Of a DNA stretch of 64,000 nt, positions 9,000-16,956 are shown piece after piece; position 1 is the first letter of the stretch; the number at the start of each line of letters is the position of its first letter. Origin of the DNA: an uncultured Roseovarius sp. (GTDB lineage: Bacteria > Pseudomonadota > Alphaproteobacteria > Rhodobacterales > Rhodobacteraceae); contig CANMOU010000001.1 of the NCBI GenBank assembly GCA_947499555.1, forward strand, positions 558,001 through 622,000. Reading direction: 5' to 3'. The translations under genes and the position numbers were made by a program. The notes beneath the pieces are model-generated. The model did not search any database, was not told where the DNA came from, and saw only the letters and a program-made list of their open reading frames with translations.

Positions 9000-9024
9000 A
9001 AAAAACCGCCGTTTCCGGCGGTTT
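9000..9024 (-). terminator. Rho-independent terminator of the DM13 gene
   Basis: On the minus strand a perfect 9-bp stem (AAACCGCCG/CGGCGGTTT) closes a GAAA tetraloop and runs into six T residues, 30 bases after the DM13 stop codon. Confidence 0.87.
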
Positions 9025-9053
9025 AATGCTGTGTTGCAGTGACTTGAGGGGGG

Positions 9054-9467
9054 TTATTTCAAAGGTGCAACAGCAAGAATGACGGTGAACTGTTCGCAGT
9101 AAATATAGAGCTCGTCATACTTATCGGTGTCGATCCCGGCGGGCACTTCGAACGTGGCCTCGCCTTTCTTGACAGTCAGTTTGTCATGGATCTTGGAGCC
9201 TTTGGCGTATTTCTCGCCCGAACCAAAGCCGATCTTGATGTCTGGCGGGTTTTTCGCAGGGTCAAATACGTAGTCATCGGCAAGAACAACTTTGGTTTTG
9301 CCGTCGACTTTCTTAACTTTGACAGTGCCTTTGACATTGTAGCCCTGACGACCCGACAGCGTGCCCTTGCGGACATCGGAACCGGCAAACGCAGGTGAAG
9401 CCCCAAACGCGGCGGTGGCTGCGGCAGCCATTGTCAGGCCTGCGAATTGACGACGAGTGATAGTCAT
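9054..9467 (-). CDS. Tat-exported DM13-domain protein
   Basis: A 137-residue protein. MTITRRQFAGLTMAAAATAA is a twin-arginine (Tat) signal with a likely cleavage after AFA near residue 28. The mature part has the DM13 pattern: GYNVKGTVKV, VVLADDYVFDPAKNPPDIKIGFG, then YDELYIYCEQFTVILAVAPL with the single conserved Cys. DM13 domains are thought to take part in electron transfer or redox chemistry outside the cytoplasm. ATG 9467 has AAGGA 8 bases upstream. The gene ends at a strong terminator, and its promoter region holds TGCGAC/GTCGCA half-sites like those of the neighbouring flavoenzyme genes. Confidence 0.84.
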   Translation of the reverse strand: MTITRRQFAGLTMAAAATAAFGASPAFAGSDVRKGTLSGRQGYNVKGTVKVKKVDGKTKVVLADDYVFDPAKNPPDIKIGFGSGEKYAKGSKIHDKLTVKKGEATFEVPAGIDTDKYDELYIYCEQFTVILAVAPLK

Positions 9468-9490
9468 GGAGAGATCCTTTGTTGGAATGA

Positions 9491-9518
9491 TGCGACTTAT
9501 ATGACCAAGATTGTCGCA
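9491..9518. promoter_or_regulatory. TGCGAC ... GTCGCA inverted repeat upstream of DM13 gene
   Basis: Perfect 6-bp arms separated by 16 bases, 24-51 bases upstream of the DM13 start codon. The right arm, ATTGTCGCA, matches the right arm of the palindrome at 7565-7579. Candidate operator. Confidence 0.35.
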
Positions 9519-9731
9519 CCTCGCTAGAGGTCCGCCCGTCACTTCCGTTCAAGTTGGAGTGAAGGCTCTGCAATAATGTTGTGCTCATCCGACCGGTTTT
9601 CGCGCGTGGAGTGTGGCTACAGAAAAAGAGGCTGTCACCCTTCCGGCTTTGTGGCGCGGTATGCGCGATGCAGGCTGCATCTGCCGCAATCTGAAACAGC
9701 CTGACGCAAACTGAAATGACAAAAACCGCGC

Positions 9732-9753
9732 TTGCGACGAAACATGTCGCGAA
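9732..9753. promoter_or_regulatory. TTGCGAC ... GTCGCGAA inverted repeat upstream of DMGDH paralogue 2
   Basis: GCGAC and GTCGC arms with a 7-base spacer, 66-87 bases before the start codon at 9819. That is the same distance at which the related palindrome sits before paralogue 1. The 9-mer CATGTCGCG here recurs, inverted, at 30214-30222 before the Rieske gene. Confidence 0.38.
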
Positions 9754-9818
9754 GCGTCGGGCCGCCGGAGTTGGCATTCGGCAGTTTGGCCAACAGGACA
9801 GAACAGAGGACAGGTCTC

Positions 9819-12251
9819 ATGAAAACCCACGCGCAGGCAGTTGTTATCGGAGGCGGCGTGATCGGCTGCTCGGTGCTCTACCACCTGACCAAGCTGGGCT
9901 GGACCGATGTGGTGTTGCTAGAAAGGGATGAGCTGACGTCAGGCTCTACATGGCACGCGGCGGCCAATATTCACGGGCTGCATGACAGCGCCAATATTTC
10001 CAGGCTGCAGCACTATACGATGAACCTCTACAATTCGCTGGAGGAAGAGACCGGCCAGAGCTGCGGTGTGTTCCAGCCCGGGTCGCTTTATCTGGCGCAG
10101 ACTGAAAACCGCGAACACCAGCTTAAACTGCAGGCCGCCAAGGCACAGCTTTACGGGATGAACTTTCACGAGATCACTCGCGAAGAGGCCGAGGAAAAAC
10201 ATCCTCTCGTCAATTTCGATGGCATCCGCTGCATCATGTGGGAGCCGGATGGCGGCAATGTGGACCCTTCGGGCGTGACCAACGCCTATGCGGTTGGCGC
10301 GCGGCAGCGGGGCGCGGAAATTCACCGCTTCACGCCGGTCACGGCCACGACACAGAAGCCAGATGGCACATGGATTGTGGAGACGCCCAAGGGCAATATC
10401 GAGACCCAATGGGTGATCAACTGCGCGGGTCTCTGGGGGCGGGAAGTGGCGGCGATGGCTGGGATCGAAGTGCCACTGCAGCCGACCGAACACCAGTATT
10501 TCGTCACCGAGACCATTGCCGAGATCGACGCGATGGATCGTCGCCTGCCATCCGTGGCTGACCGCGATGGGGAGTATTACCTGCGCCAAGAGGGCAAGGG
10601 GCTTTTGATCGGGGCCTATGAGAAGGACATGAAGTTCTGGGCCGAGGACGGCACGCCGCTGGATTTTGCCCATGATCTGTTTGCCGATGATCTCGATCGG
10701 ATCATGGAGAACGTGATGCGCGCGATGGACCGGGTTCCTGTGGCAGCAGAGGCCGGCATCAAGCGGGTCATCAATGGCCCGATGATCTGGTCGCCCGATA
10801 GCAACGTGATCCTTGGCCCTGTGCCGGAGTTGAAGAACTACTTCATCGTGGGCGGCATCATTCCGGGCTTCAGCCAGTCGGCAGGGATGGGCCTCATGGT
10901 CAGCCACTGGATCGTCGAAGGCGAGATGCTTTACGACATGTTCCCATGGGACATCGCCCGGTTCGGTCTTTGGGCCAATGACAAGAAATTCGTCAAAGCC
11001 AAGGTGGAAGATGTCTATGCGCATCGCTTTGCCATCCACTACCCGAATGAGGAACGTGCGGCGGGCCGGCCTGTGCGCACGCGACCCGTCTATGATCTGC
11101 AAAAAGACATGGGCGCGGTCTTTGGGTTGAACTACGGCTGGGAGCATCCGCAGTGGTTTGCCGATGCGCCGGGGGCCGAGGACACCAACGGGTTTACCCG
11201 CCAGAACTGGTGGGGGCCTGTGGGCGAGGAATGCAAGATGCTGCGCGAGCGTGCGGGCATCATCGACATCTCGAATTTCGCCAAATACCACGTGAAAGGA
11301 CCGGGCGCCGAGGACTGGCTGAATGCTGTCTTCGCCAACCGGATGCCGAAATCTGTGGGCCGGTCGTGCCTGACGCCACTGATTGGCGTGCGCGGAGGGA
11401 TTGCCGGGGATGCGACTGTGACCCGCGTGGCCGAGGATGAGTTCTGGGTCATCTCATCGGGGATGGCGGAACGGTATCACAAGCGGTTCTTCGATATGGT
11501 GCCACTGCCGGAAGGCACGACGTTTGAAAGCTGCACAGAGTCGATGTGCGGCTTCAATGTGGCGGGGCCGAAATCGCGCGAGATGCTGCAACGGCTCACC
11601 AATGACAGCCTAGCGACAGAAGATTTCCCGTTCATGCGCTCGAAAATGATCGACATTTCCGGCGTGCGCTGCCTGGCGCTGCGGGTGAGCTTTACCGGTG
11701 ATCTGGGTTGGGAGTTGCATTGCAAGACCGAGGATCAGGAAAAGCTCTATCGCGCGCTTCTGGAGGTTGGCAAGGAATTTGGGGCCGGACCTGTGGGTGG
11801 CCGCGCGCTTATGTCGATGCGTGTCGAGAAGGGCTATGGTTCGTGGAGCCGCGAATACAGCCCGGAATACTTCCCGCATGAGGTGGGTTTCGCGCCTTTG
11901 TGCAAGATGGACAAGGATTTCCTGCACAAGGAGGCGACCGCCAAGGTCATGGCAGAACCGACACGCGAAGAGCTGGTACTCATTCACATCGATGAAGAAG
12001 CGGTCACCGCGTCTAACGCCGATGCCACGGGCGGTGAGCCCATTCGTGACGCCAAGGGCAACCCGGTGGGTCGGGTGACTTCGGGTACGTATGGCTATAC
12101 CGTGGGCATGAGCCTGGCGCTTGGCTATGTGAAATCCGGCACCGTAAAGGCGGGAGACGATGTCGAGGTCATGGTGCTTGGGCAGCCTCATAAGGCGCGT
12201 ATCCTGCATGAGCCGCCCTTTGATCCCAAAGGGGAAAAACTGCGCGCGTGA
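9819..12251 (+). CDS. Dimethylglycine/sarcosine dehydrogenase-like FAD-GcvT protein (paralogue 2)
   Basis: An 810-residue protein with the same architecture as the gene at 5083-7500: FAD fold AVVIGGGVIGCSVLYHLTKL, STWHAAANIHG, FAO_M linker, GcvT folate-binding domain (SFTGDLGWELHCKTED) and C-terminal barrel ending at DPKGEKLRA. The N-terminal 50 residues are almost identical to paralogue 1, while the GLHDSANISRLQHYTM region differs, suggesting a different amine substrate. ATG 9819 follows an AGAGGA site; an earlier in-frame start at 9732 would lie within the candidate operator. It is monocistronic and ends 78 bases before the convergent znuB. Confidence 0.92.
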   Translation: MKTHAQAVVIGGGVIGCSVLYHLTKLGWTDVVLLERDELTSGSTWHAAANIHGLHDSANISRLQHYTMNLYNSLEEETGQSCGVFQPGSLYLAQTENREHQLKLQAAKAQLYGMNFHEITREEAEEKHPLVNFDGIRCIMWEPDGGNVDPSGVTNAYAVGARQRGAEIHRFTPVTATTQKPDGTWIVETPKGNIETQWVINCAGLWGREVAAMAGIEVPLQPTEHQYFVTETIAEIDAMDRRLPSVADRDGEYYLRQEGKGLLIGAYEKDMKFWAEDGTPLDFAHDLFADDLDRIMENVMRAMDRVPVAAEAGIKRVINGPMIWSPDSNVILGPVPELKNYFIVGGIIPGFSQSAGMGLMVSHWIVEGEMLYDMFPWDIARFGLWANDKKFVKAKVEDVYAHRFAIHYPNEERAAGRPVRTRPVYDLQKDMGAVFGLNYGWEHPQWFADAPGAEDTNGFTRQNWWGPVGEECKMLRERAGIIDISNFAKYHVKGPGAEDWLNAVFANRMPKSVGRSCLTPLIGVRGGIAGDATVTRVAEDEFWVISSGMAERYHKRFFDMVPLPEGTTFESCTESMCGFNVAGPKSREMLQRLTNDSLATEDFPFMRSKMIDISGVRCLALRVSFTGDLGWELHCKTEDQEKLYRALLEVGKEFGAGPVGGRALMSMRVEKGYGSWSREYSPEYFPHEVGFAPLCKMDKDFLHKEATAKVMAEPTREELVLIHIDEEAVTASNADATGGEPIRDAKGNPVGRVTSGTYGYTVGMSLALGYVKSGTVKAGDDVEVMVLGQPHKARILHEPPFDPKGEKLRA

Positions 12252-12328
12252 TCTCAGGCTGCGGCTGAATATCTGAGGAACAGTGAAAGCAACGGGTGCG
12301 CCCGGATCTTTCATCGTTCCGGAAATCC

Positions 12329-13123
12329 TCAAATCCGCACGCCGCGCCCCAGGAGTGCCAGGATAAATAACGCGGTTGCGGCGCAGACGATGCTGGGGCC
12401 TGCGGGCGTGTCCCAGTGATATGAGGCGGCAAGACCGGCCAGAACCGACACCGATCCGATGACACCTGCGGCCAGTGCCATGCGCTCGGGCGTGCCGGAA
12501 AAGCTGCGCGCCGCAGCGGCGGGGATGATGAGAAGCGCGCCAATGAGAAGCGCGCCCACCACTTTGATCGCCACGGCCACGGCAAGTGCCAGAGCGAGCG
12601 TCAATATCATCTGCTCACGGCGAGGATCAAGGCCTGCGGCATGGGCCAGATCGGGGCTGAGCGTGACCGTCAAAAGCGCCTGCCAGCGCCAGATGAGCAG
12701 CGCGGCCACAACGGCGGCCCCAAGCCAGATCAGGCCGACATCAAGGCGCGAGACCGACAGGATATCGCCAAAGAGATAGGCCATCACGTCAACGCGGATC
12801 CCGTCAATCAGCGCCACGCCCACCAAACCGGCCGCGAGCGCGGCGTGGGCAAGAACACCGAGGGCTGTGTCCATGGCAAAAGTGCGCCCCGAAAGCGAGG
12901 AGACCAGAACCCCCATCGCCAGGGCAGTGACCAAAGTGCCAAGAAAAAGCGAGATGGAAAACCCAAGTGACAGCGCCACGCCCAGCACGGCAGCATGGGC
13001 CGTGGCATCGCCGAAATAGGCCATGCGGCGCCAGACGACGAAACATCCAAGCGGGGCGGTGGCCAGCACAAGTCCGAGACCTGCCAGCGCGGCACGGACC
13101 ATGAAATCATCCAAAAAGCTCAT
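12329..13123 (-). CDS. znuB: Zinc ABC transporter permease ZnuB
   Basis: A 264-residue ABC-3 family inner-membrane permease with about 7-8 hydrophobic segments. GDATAHAAVLGVALS near residue 40 and the AIKVVGALLIGALLIIPAAAARSFSG segment near residues 185-210 are typical of ZnuB/TroC-type metal permeases. Its ATG overlaps the znuC stop (ATGA, 13120-13123), the last step of a zur-znuC-znuB operon. The periplasmic partner ZnuA is encoded divergently at 14454. Expression is expected to fall when zinc is sufficient, through the Zur box at 14378-14398. Confidence 0.95.
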   Translation of the reverse strand: MSFLDDFMVRAALAGLGLVLATAPLGCFVVWRRMAYFGDATAHAAVLGVALSLGFSISLFLGTLVTALAMGVLVSSLSGRTFAMDTALGVLAHAALAAGLVGVALIDGIRVDVMAYLFGDILSVSRLDVGLIWLGAAVVAALLIWRWQALLTVTLSPDLAHAAGLDPRREQMILTLALALAVAVAIKVVGALLIGALLIIPAAAARSFSGTPERMALAAGVIGSVSVLAGLAASYHWDTPAGPSIVCAATALFILALLGRGVRI

Positions 13124-13878
13124 TCCGCGGCCTTGTGGCTATGTGGGTGGTCATGGTCGTGATCGCAATCTTCATGGCTGTGATTGTGATCATGCCGGTA
13201 GAGCGCCAAGGCGCCGCCTGTGCCAGAGCCAAAGAGCGCACGGTATTCCGGAGCGGAGGCCACCTGTTCGGGTGCCCCTTCGCAGCAGATATGCCCGTTG
13301 AGGCAAATGACGCGATCAGAGGCGGCCATAACCACATGCAGTTCGTGGCTCACCATCAGAATGGCGCAACCCAGGTTGTCGCGCACCTCCTGAATTTTGC
13401 GGTAAAACGCGGCGGAACCGGGTTGATCAAGACCCTGGGTGGCTTCGTCGAGGACCAGAAGGTTGGGCCGGTTGATGAGCGCGCGCGCCAGCAGGACGCG
13501 CTGAAACTGACCGCCGGAAAGATTGGAGATCTGCGTATCGGCGAGGTTCGCCACACCAGCCTCGACAAGTGCCGCTTTGGTCGCGGCAGGGCCAACGCGG
13601 CGGGGCAGGTTGAGAAAGCGTCTGACGGTGATCGGCAGGCTTGGATCGGCCTGCAGCTTTTGCGGCACATAGCCGATGCGCAAATCCGGGGCGCGTGTCA
13701 GCTCGCCCTTCGACGGGGCAAAGGCGCCAATGACCAGTCGCAAGAGGGTGGATTTGCCGCTACCATTCGGTCCAACGATGGTCAGGATTTCGCCGCGGCG
13801 CACGTCAAGATTGACACCCTGCAGCACAGGTTTCTTTCCATAGCTTGCCGCGATGTTGTTCAGTGACACCAGACTCAT
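13120..13878 (-). CDS. znuC: Zinc ABC transporter ATPase ZnuC with His-rich tail
   Basis: About 252 residues. Walker A is GPNGSGKST (residues 35-43 region), the signature motif is LSGGQFQRV, Walker B is LLVLDEATQGLD, and the H-loop is MVSHELH. The last 25 residues are packed with His and Asp (RHDHNHSHEDCDHDHDHPHS), a probable zinc-binding tail that ordinary ABC ATPases lack. ATG 13878 overlaps the zur stop codon (ATGA), which fixes the start; a longer frame starting at 13908 would run into zur. It powers ZnuB/ZnuA-mediated zinc import. Confidence 0.95.
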   Translation of the reverse strand: MSLVSLNNIAASYGKKPVLQGVNLDVRRGEILTIVGPNGSGKSTLLRLVIGAFAPSKGELTRAPDLRIGYVPQKLQADPSLPITVRRFLNLPRRVGPAATKAALVEAGVANLADTQISNLSGGQFQRVLLARALINRPNLLVLDEATQGLDQPGSAAFYRKIQEVRDNLGCAILMVSHELHVVMAASDRVICLNGHICCEGAPEQVASAPEYRALFGSGTGGALALYRHDHNHSHEDCDHDHDHPHSHKAAE

Positions 13879-14351
13879 GCGGCAGACCGGTCCTTGCAAC
13901 CCGGACACAGACCCGTCGCCTCGGTGACCACGCGTTCAACCAAGAAGCCCGAGGTTCTGTCTTTGCCGAGCATGGAAGGGTTTTCGGGGTCAGTATGAAT
14001 TTCCGCGACCTTGTCACAAGACCGGCAGATCAGAAACACCGGCGCGTGATCCTTGCCCATATGGCTACAGGCGACAAAGGCGTTGAGACGTTCAATCTTG
14101 TGGGCAAAGCCATGCATGACCAGAAACTCCAGTGCTCGGTACGCCACGGGCGGTTGTGAGCCGAGAGCCTCTTCGCGCAAGACATCGAGGATTTCATAGG
14201 CGCCAAGGGCCGTGTGGCGTTCCAGCAGGATTTCAAGCACGCGACGGCGCACCGGCGTAAACTGCAGCTTGTTTTCCGCGCAATAGGTGTCGGCCACGGC
14301 AACGCCATCTGCAATACAGGCGTGATGGTCGTGATGTTCGAATTCCAGCAT
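13875..14351 (-). CDS. zur: Zinc uptake regulator Zur (Fur family)
   Basis: About 158 residues. The winged-helix part contains LQFTPVRRRVLEILLERHTALGAYEIL. The metal-binding part includes ACSHMGKDHAPVFLICRSCDKVAEIH and a final GLCPGCKD, giving the two CxxC pairs of the structural zinc site. The N-terminus has an extra His cluster (EFEHHDHHACI). ATG 14351 is preceded by AAGG; the long frame to 14633 runs across the Zur box and into znuA and is rejected. It heads the zur-znuC-znuB operon and most likely represses it and znuA from the shared site. Confidence 0.94.
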   Translation of the reverse strand: MLEFEHHDHHACIADGVAVADTYCAENKLQFTPVRRRVLEILLERHTALGAYEILDVLREEALGSQPPVAYRALEFLVMHGFAHKIERLNAFVACSHMGKDHAPVFLICRSCDKVAEIHTDPENPSMLGKDRTSGFLVERVVTEATGLCPGCKDRSAA

Positions 14352-14377
14352 GAGGACCTTGGGTGAATTTTGCGCTT

Positions 14378-14398
14378 GATATGTTATATTATCACAAC
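14378..14398. promoter_or_regulatory. Zur box between zur and znuA
   Basis: The core TGTTATATTATCACA is a near-perfect palindrome (TGTTATA/TATCACA, one mismatch in seven) and closely matches the alphaproteobacterial Zur consensus built on ATGTTATA-n-TATAACAT. It lies 27 bases upstream of the zur start and 56 bases upstream of znuA, placed to control both divergent promoters. Confidence 0.82.
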
Positions 14399-14453
14399 TA
14401 ACAAGACTTTTCGATAGACCCGCCAACTCTGCTTGCCAGCGAGGAACGTTGCC

Positions 14454-15584
14454 ATGACCCATATGCGATTTGGAATAGCTGGTGCATTGACACTTTTGAC
14501 TGGCGCGGGCGCTGCGATGGCAGATGCGCCAAAAGTGGTTGTTGATATCGCGCCGCTGCATGGTCTTGTCGCGCGGGTGATGTATGGTGTTGGCACACCG
14601 GGCATGGTTTTGCGTCAGGGCGCATCGCCCCATGGATACGCGATGCGGCCTTCAGAGGCGGCCATGCTGCAGGAGGCGGATGTCGTGTTCTACATTGGTG
14701 CCGACCTGACACCGTGGATGGAAGAGGCCCTGGAAACCCTGGCGGATGATGCGCAGGTTTTCGAAATGATGGCATTGGATGGCACCACGCAATTGCCGTT
14801 CCGCGACTATACCGAAGTATCAGTCGCAGATGATGGTCAGGACCATGAAGCGCACGGTCACGATGATCACGAAGAGCATGCGCATAAAGACGACGGTCAC
14901 GGTGAACATGATCATGAAGATCACGCCGAAAAAGAGTATAAGCACGATGAGCACGGTCATGACGGTCACGCTCATGAAGATCATGCTGCGGACTCGCACA
15001 AGCACGACGAAGAGGGCCATGACGATCATGCCTCGCATGATCGCGATCATGACCATGCCCATGGTGATGTTGATCCGCATGGCTGGCTTGATCCGCAGAA
15101 TGCCGCGTTTTGGATGAATATTGTCGCCGAGGCGTTGGGCAAGGCCGATCCGGACAACGCTGCGCTGTATTCCCAGAACGCCACGAGAGGCATCAAAGAG
15201 ATCAAGGCGGCTGCGGCAAGGGTCGATGAGAGGCTTTTCCCGTATCGCACAGAGCGCTACGTCGTTTTCCACGATGCCTATCAGTATTTCGAAAAGGCCT
15301 TTGACCTGGAAACCGCGGCGGCGCTGGCGCTTGGCGATGCCACAGCGCCCGGTGCGCGGCGTGTGGCGGCCATTCGTGACCTGATACAGGACGAAGGGAT
15401 TTCCTGCATTTTTACCGAGCCGCAATTCAGCGCGAAACTTATCGATACCGTCAGCGATGGTACGGATGTAGCGACGTCAGTGATTGATCCGCTGGGCGCG
15501 GAAATTGCACCTGGCCCACAATTCTACCCGACGCTTCTGACCACGATCGCAGATAGTATGGCGGGCTGCTTCAACCGCTCTTAA
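14454..15584 (+). CDS. znuA: Zinc ABC transporter substrate-binding protein ZnuA
   Basis: About 376 residues. A Sec signal (MTHMRFGIAGALTLLTGAGAAMA) is followed by the cluster A-I fold with zinc-ligand segments PLHGLVARV, GASPHGYAMRPSE, DVDPHGWLDPQNA and VFHDAYQYFEK. Between the first and second lobes lies a long acidic His-rich loop (about residues 125-208) with about two dozen His in HDH/HGH patterns, typical of ZnuA but longer than usual. ATG 14454 has GAGGA 8 bases upstream; the frame also opens at TTG 14433. Its TAA overlaps the stop codon of the convergent corC-like gene. Confidence 0.95.
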   Translation: MTHMRFGIAGALTLLTGAGAAMADAPKVVVDIAPLHGLVARVMYGVGTPGMVLRQGASPHGYAMRPSEAAMLQEADVVFYIGADLTPWMEEALETLADDAQVFEMMALDGTTQLPFRDYTEVSVADDGQDHEAHGHDDHEEHAHKDDGHGEHDHEDHAEKEYKHDEHGHDGHAHEDHAADSHKHDEEGHDDHASHDRDHDHAHGDVDPHGWLDPQNAAFWMNIVAEALGKADPDNAALYSQNATRGIKEIKAAAARVDERLFPYRTERYVVFHDAYQYFEKAFDLETAAALALGDATAPGARRVAAIRDLIQDEGISCIFTEPQFSAKLIDTVSDGTDVATSVIDPLGAEIAPGPQFYPTLLTTIADSMAGCFNRS

Positions 15585-16945
15585 AGCTTTCGGATTTTCA
15601 ACCGTGTGATGCGGTTATCCTGCTTTTCGACGACCTCGAAGCGGAAACCGTGGAAATTGAAGACCTGCTTCACATTGGGAATGATCTGCGCCTCGTGAAT
15701 CACGAGGCCCGCGACCGTGTTGGCCTCGTCATCAGGAAGGGCCCAGTCGGTGGCGCGGTTGAGGTCGCGGATCGTCATTGCACCATCGATTAGAAACTGA
15801 TTGTCATCGGCCCGCGTGATGGGGTGATCGGCCTGCGGGTCAAATTCATCCGTGATCTCTCCGACGATTTCTTCAAGAATGTCTTCCAGCGTGATCAGGC
15901 CCTGCAGATCGCCATACTCATCTACGACAAGCGCGAAGTGGCTGCGCATGCGCAGAAACTGCCGCATCTGGTCATCGAGGGTCGTGGTTTCGGGCACGAA
16001 ATAGGGTTTCATCGCAACCGAGCAGATGTCGAAGTTATTTAACAGCTCACGATTGCCGAAATCCTGCGTGACAAGCTTGTGCATGGCGCGCAACAGGTCT
16101 TTGGCGTGCACCACGCCGATGATATTGTCAGGATCATCCCGAAAGACGGGCAAGCGGGTGTGATTGCTTCTCAGGCATTGCTCGAGGATCGCTTCGGGAT
16201 CAAGCTCGGCATCGATCATCTCAATCTGTGAGCGGTGAAGCATAATCTCTTCCACCGCGCGTTCGCCAAGATCGAGGGCGCCAAGAATACGGTCGCGGTC
16301 CTCTTTCTCGACCACGCCCTCAGATTGGCCAAGGTAAAGCGCCCCGGCAATTTCCTCGCGCACCGCAAGGATATGGCTGTCGGGGTCGGTCCGAACGCCA
16401 AAGAGCCTAAGCACACCGCGCACCAGAAGCCGCACTGCCGAGACCACGGGATCGAAGATACGAATGACCCATTTGATCACCGGGGCTGCGCGTGAGGCGG
16501 CCACTTCGGCATTGGTGATGGCATATGTCTTGGGCAGCACCTCGGCGAAGATGAGCACGAGCAGCGTCATGACCAGCGTGGCAAGGGCCACACCGGATTC
16601 GCCAAACATCCGTGTGAAAAGCGCAGTCGCCAGTGAAGTCGCGAGAATGTTCACAAGGTTGTTGCCCAGAAGCACGGAGCCGATCAGGCGCTCATTGTCC
16701 TCGGTGATCTCAAGTGCCTTCTCCGCACCTTTGGAGCCTTTCTCAGCCTGCGCGCGAAGTTTGCCGCGCGAGGCGGCGGTCAGGGCGGTTTCGCTGCCGG
16801 AAAAGCATGCCGAGAGGACCAGAAGGCCCAGAATTGACAGGCTGGTGATCCAGAAAGCAGCGTCTAGCGAAGATGATACGGGTTCCATCCAGGGTCTTAT
16901 CCAAGTACGTCCTTGGGTTATGGGGTTGACGGCGATGTCATTCAA
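15581..16945 (-). CDS. CorC/HlyC-family membrane protein with DUF21 and CBS pair
   Basis: 454 residues. The N-terminal DUF21 (CNNM) membrane domain, about residues 25-215, contains LSACFSGSETALTAASR and the LPKTYAITNAE segment. Two CBS domains (about 220-345) include RLPVFRDDPDNIIGVVHAKD and FALVVDEYGDLQGLITLEDI. A C-terminal CorC_HlyC domain (about 365-454) follows. Family members are implicated in Mg2+/Co2+ efflux or homeostasis. The chosen ATG 16945 leaves only 11 bases before the divergent metallophosphoesterase gene; ATG 16888 is an alternative but has no ribosome site. Its TAA overlaps the znuA TAA in a shared TTAA. Confidence 0.9.
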   Translation of the reverse strand: MNDIAVNPITQGRTWIRPWMEPVSSSLDAAFWITSLSILGLLVLSACFSGSETALTAASRGKLRAQAEKGSKGAEKALEITEDNERLIGSVLLGNNLVNILATSLATALFTRMFGESGVALATLVMTLLVLIFAEVLPKTYAITNAEVAASRAAPVIKWVIRIFDPVVSAVRLLVRGVLRLFGVRTDPDSHILAVREEIAGALYLGQSEGVVEKEDRDRILGALDLGERAVEEIMLHRSQIEMIDAELDPEAILEQCLRSNHTRLPVFRDDPDNIIGVVHAKDLLRAMHKLVTQDFGNRELLNNFDICSVAMKPYFVPETTTLDDQMRQFLRMRSHFALVVDEYGDLQGLITLEDILEEIVGEITDEFDPQADHPITRADDNQFLIDGAMTIRDLNRATDWALPDDEANTVAGLVIHEAQIIPNVKQVFNFHGFRFEVVEKQDNRITRLKIRKL

Positions 16946-16956
16946 GAGAGCTTTCC

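Larger units (their letters stand above)
9468..9818. other. 351-base divergent intergenic region (DM13 / DMGDH paralogue 2)
   Basis: No gene seen. The region separates two divergently transcribed genes and so contains both promoters. It carries two TGCGAC-type inverted repeats, at 9491-9518 near the DM13 start and at 9732-9753 near the flavoenzyme start. I could not assign -35/-10 hexamers with confidence. Confidence 0.6.

Noticed and set aside
14379-14633. Extended N-terminus for Zur
   Set aside because: Would translate the Zur box and the znuA coding region; the family start is at 14351.
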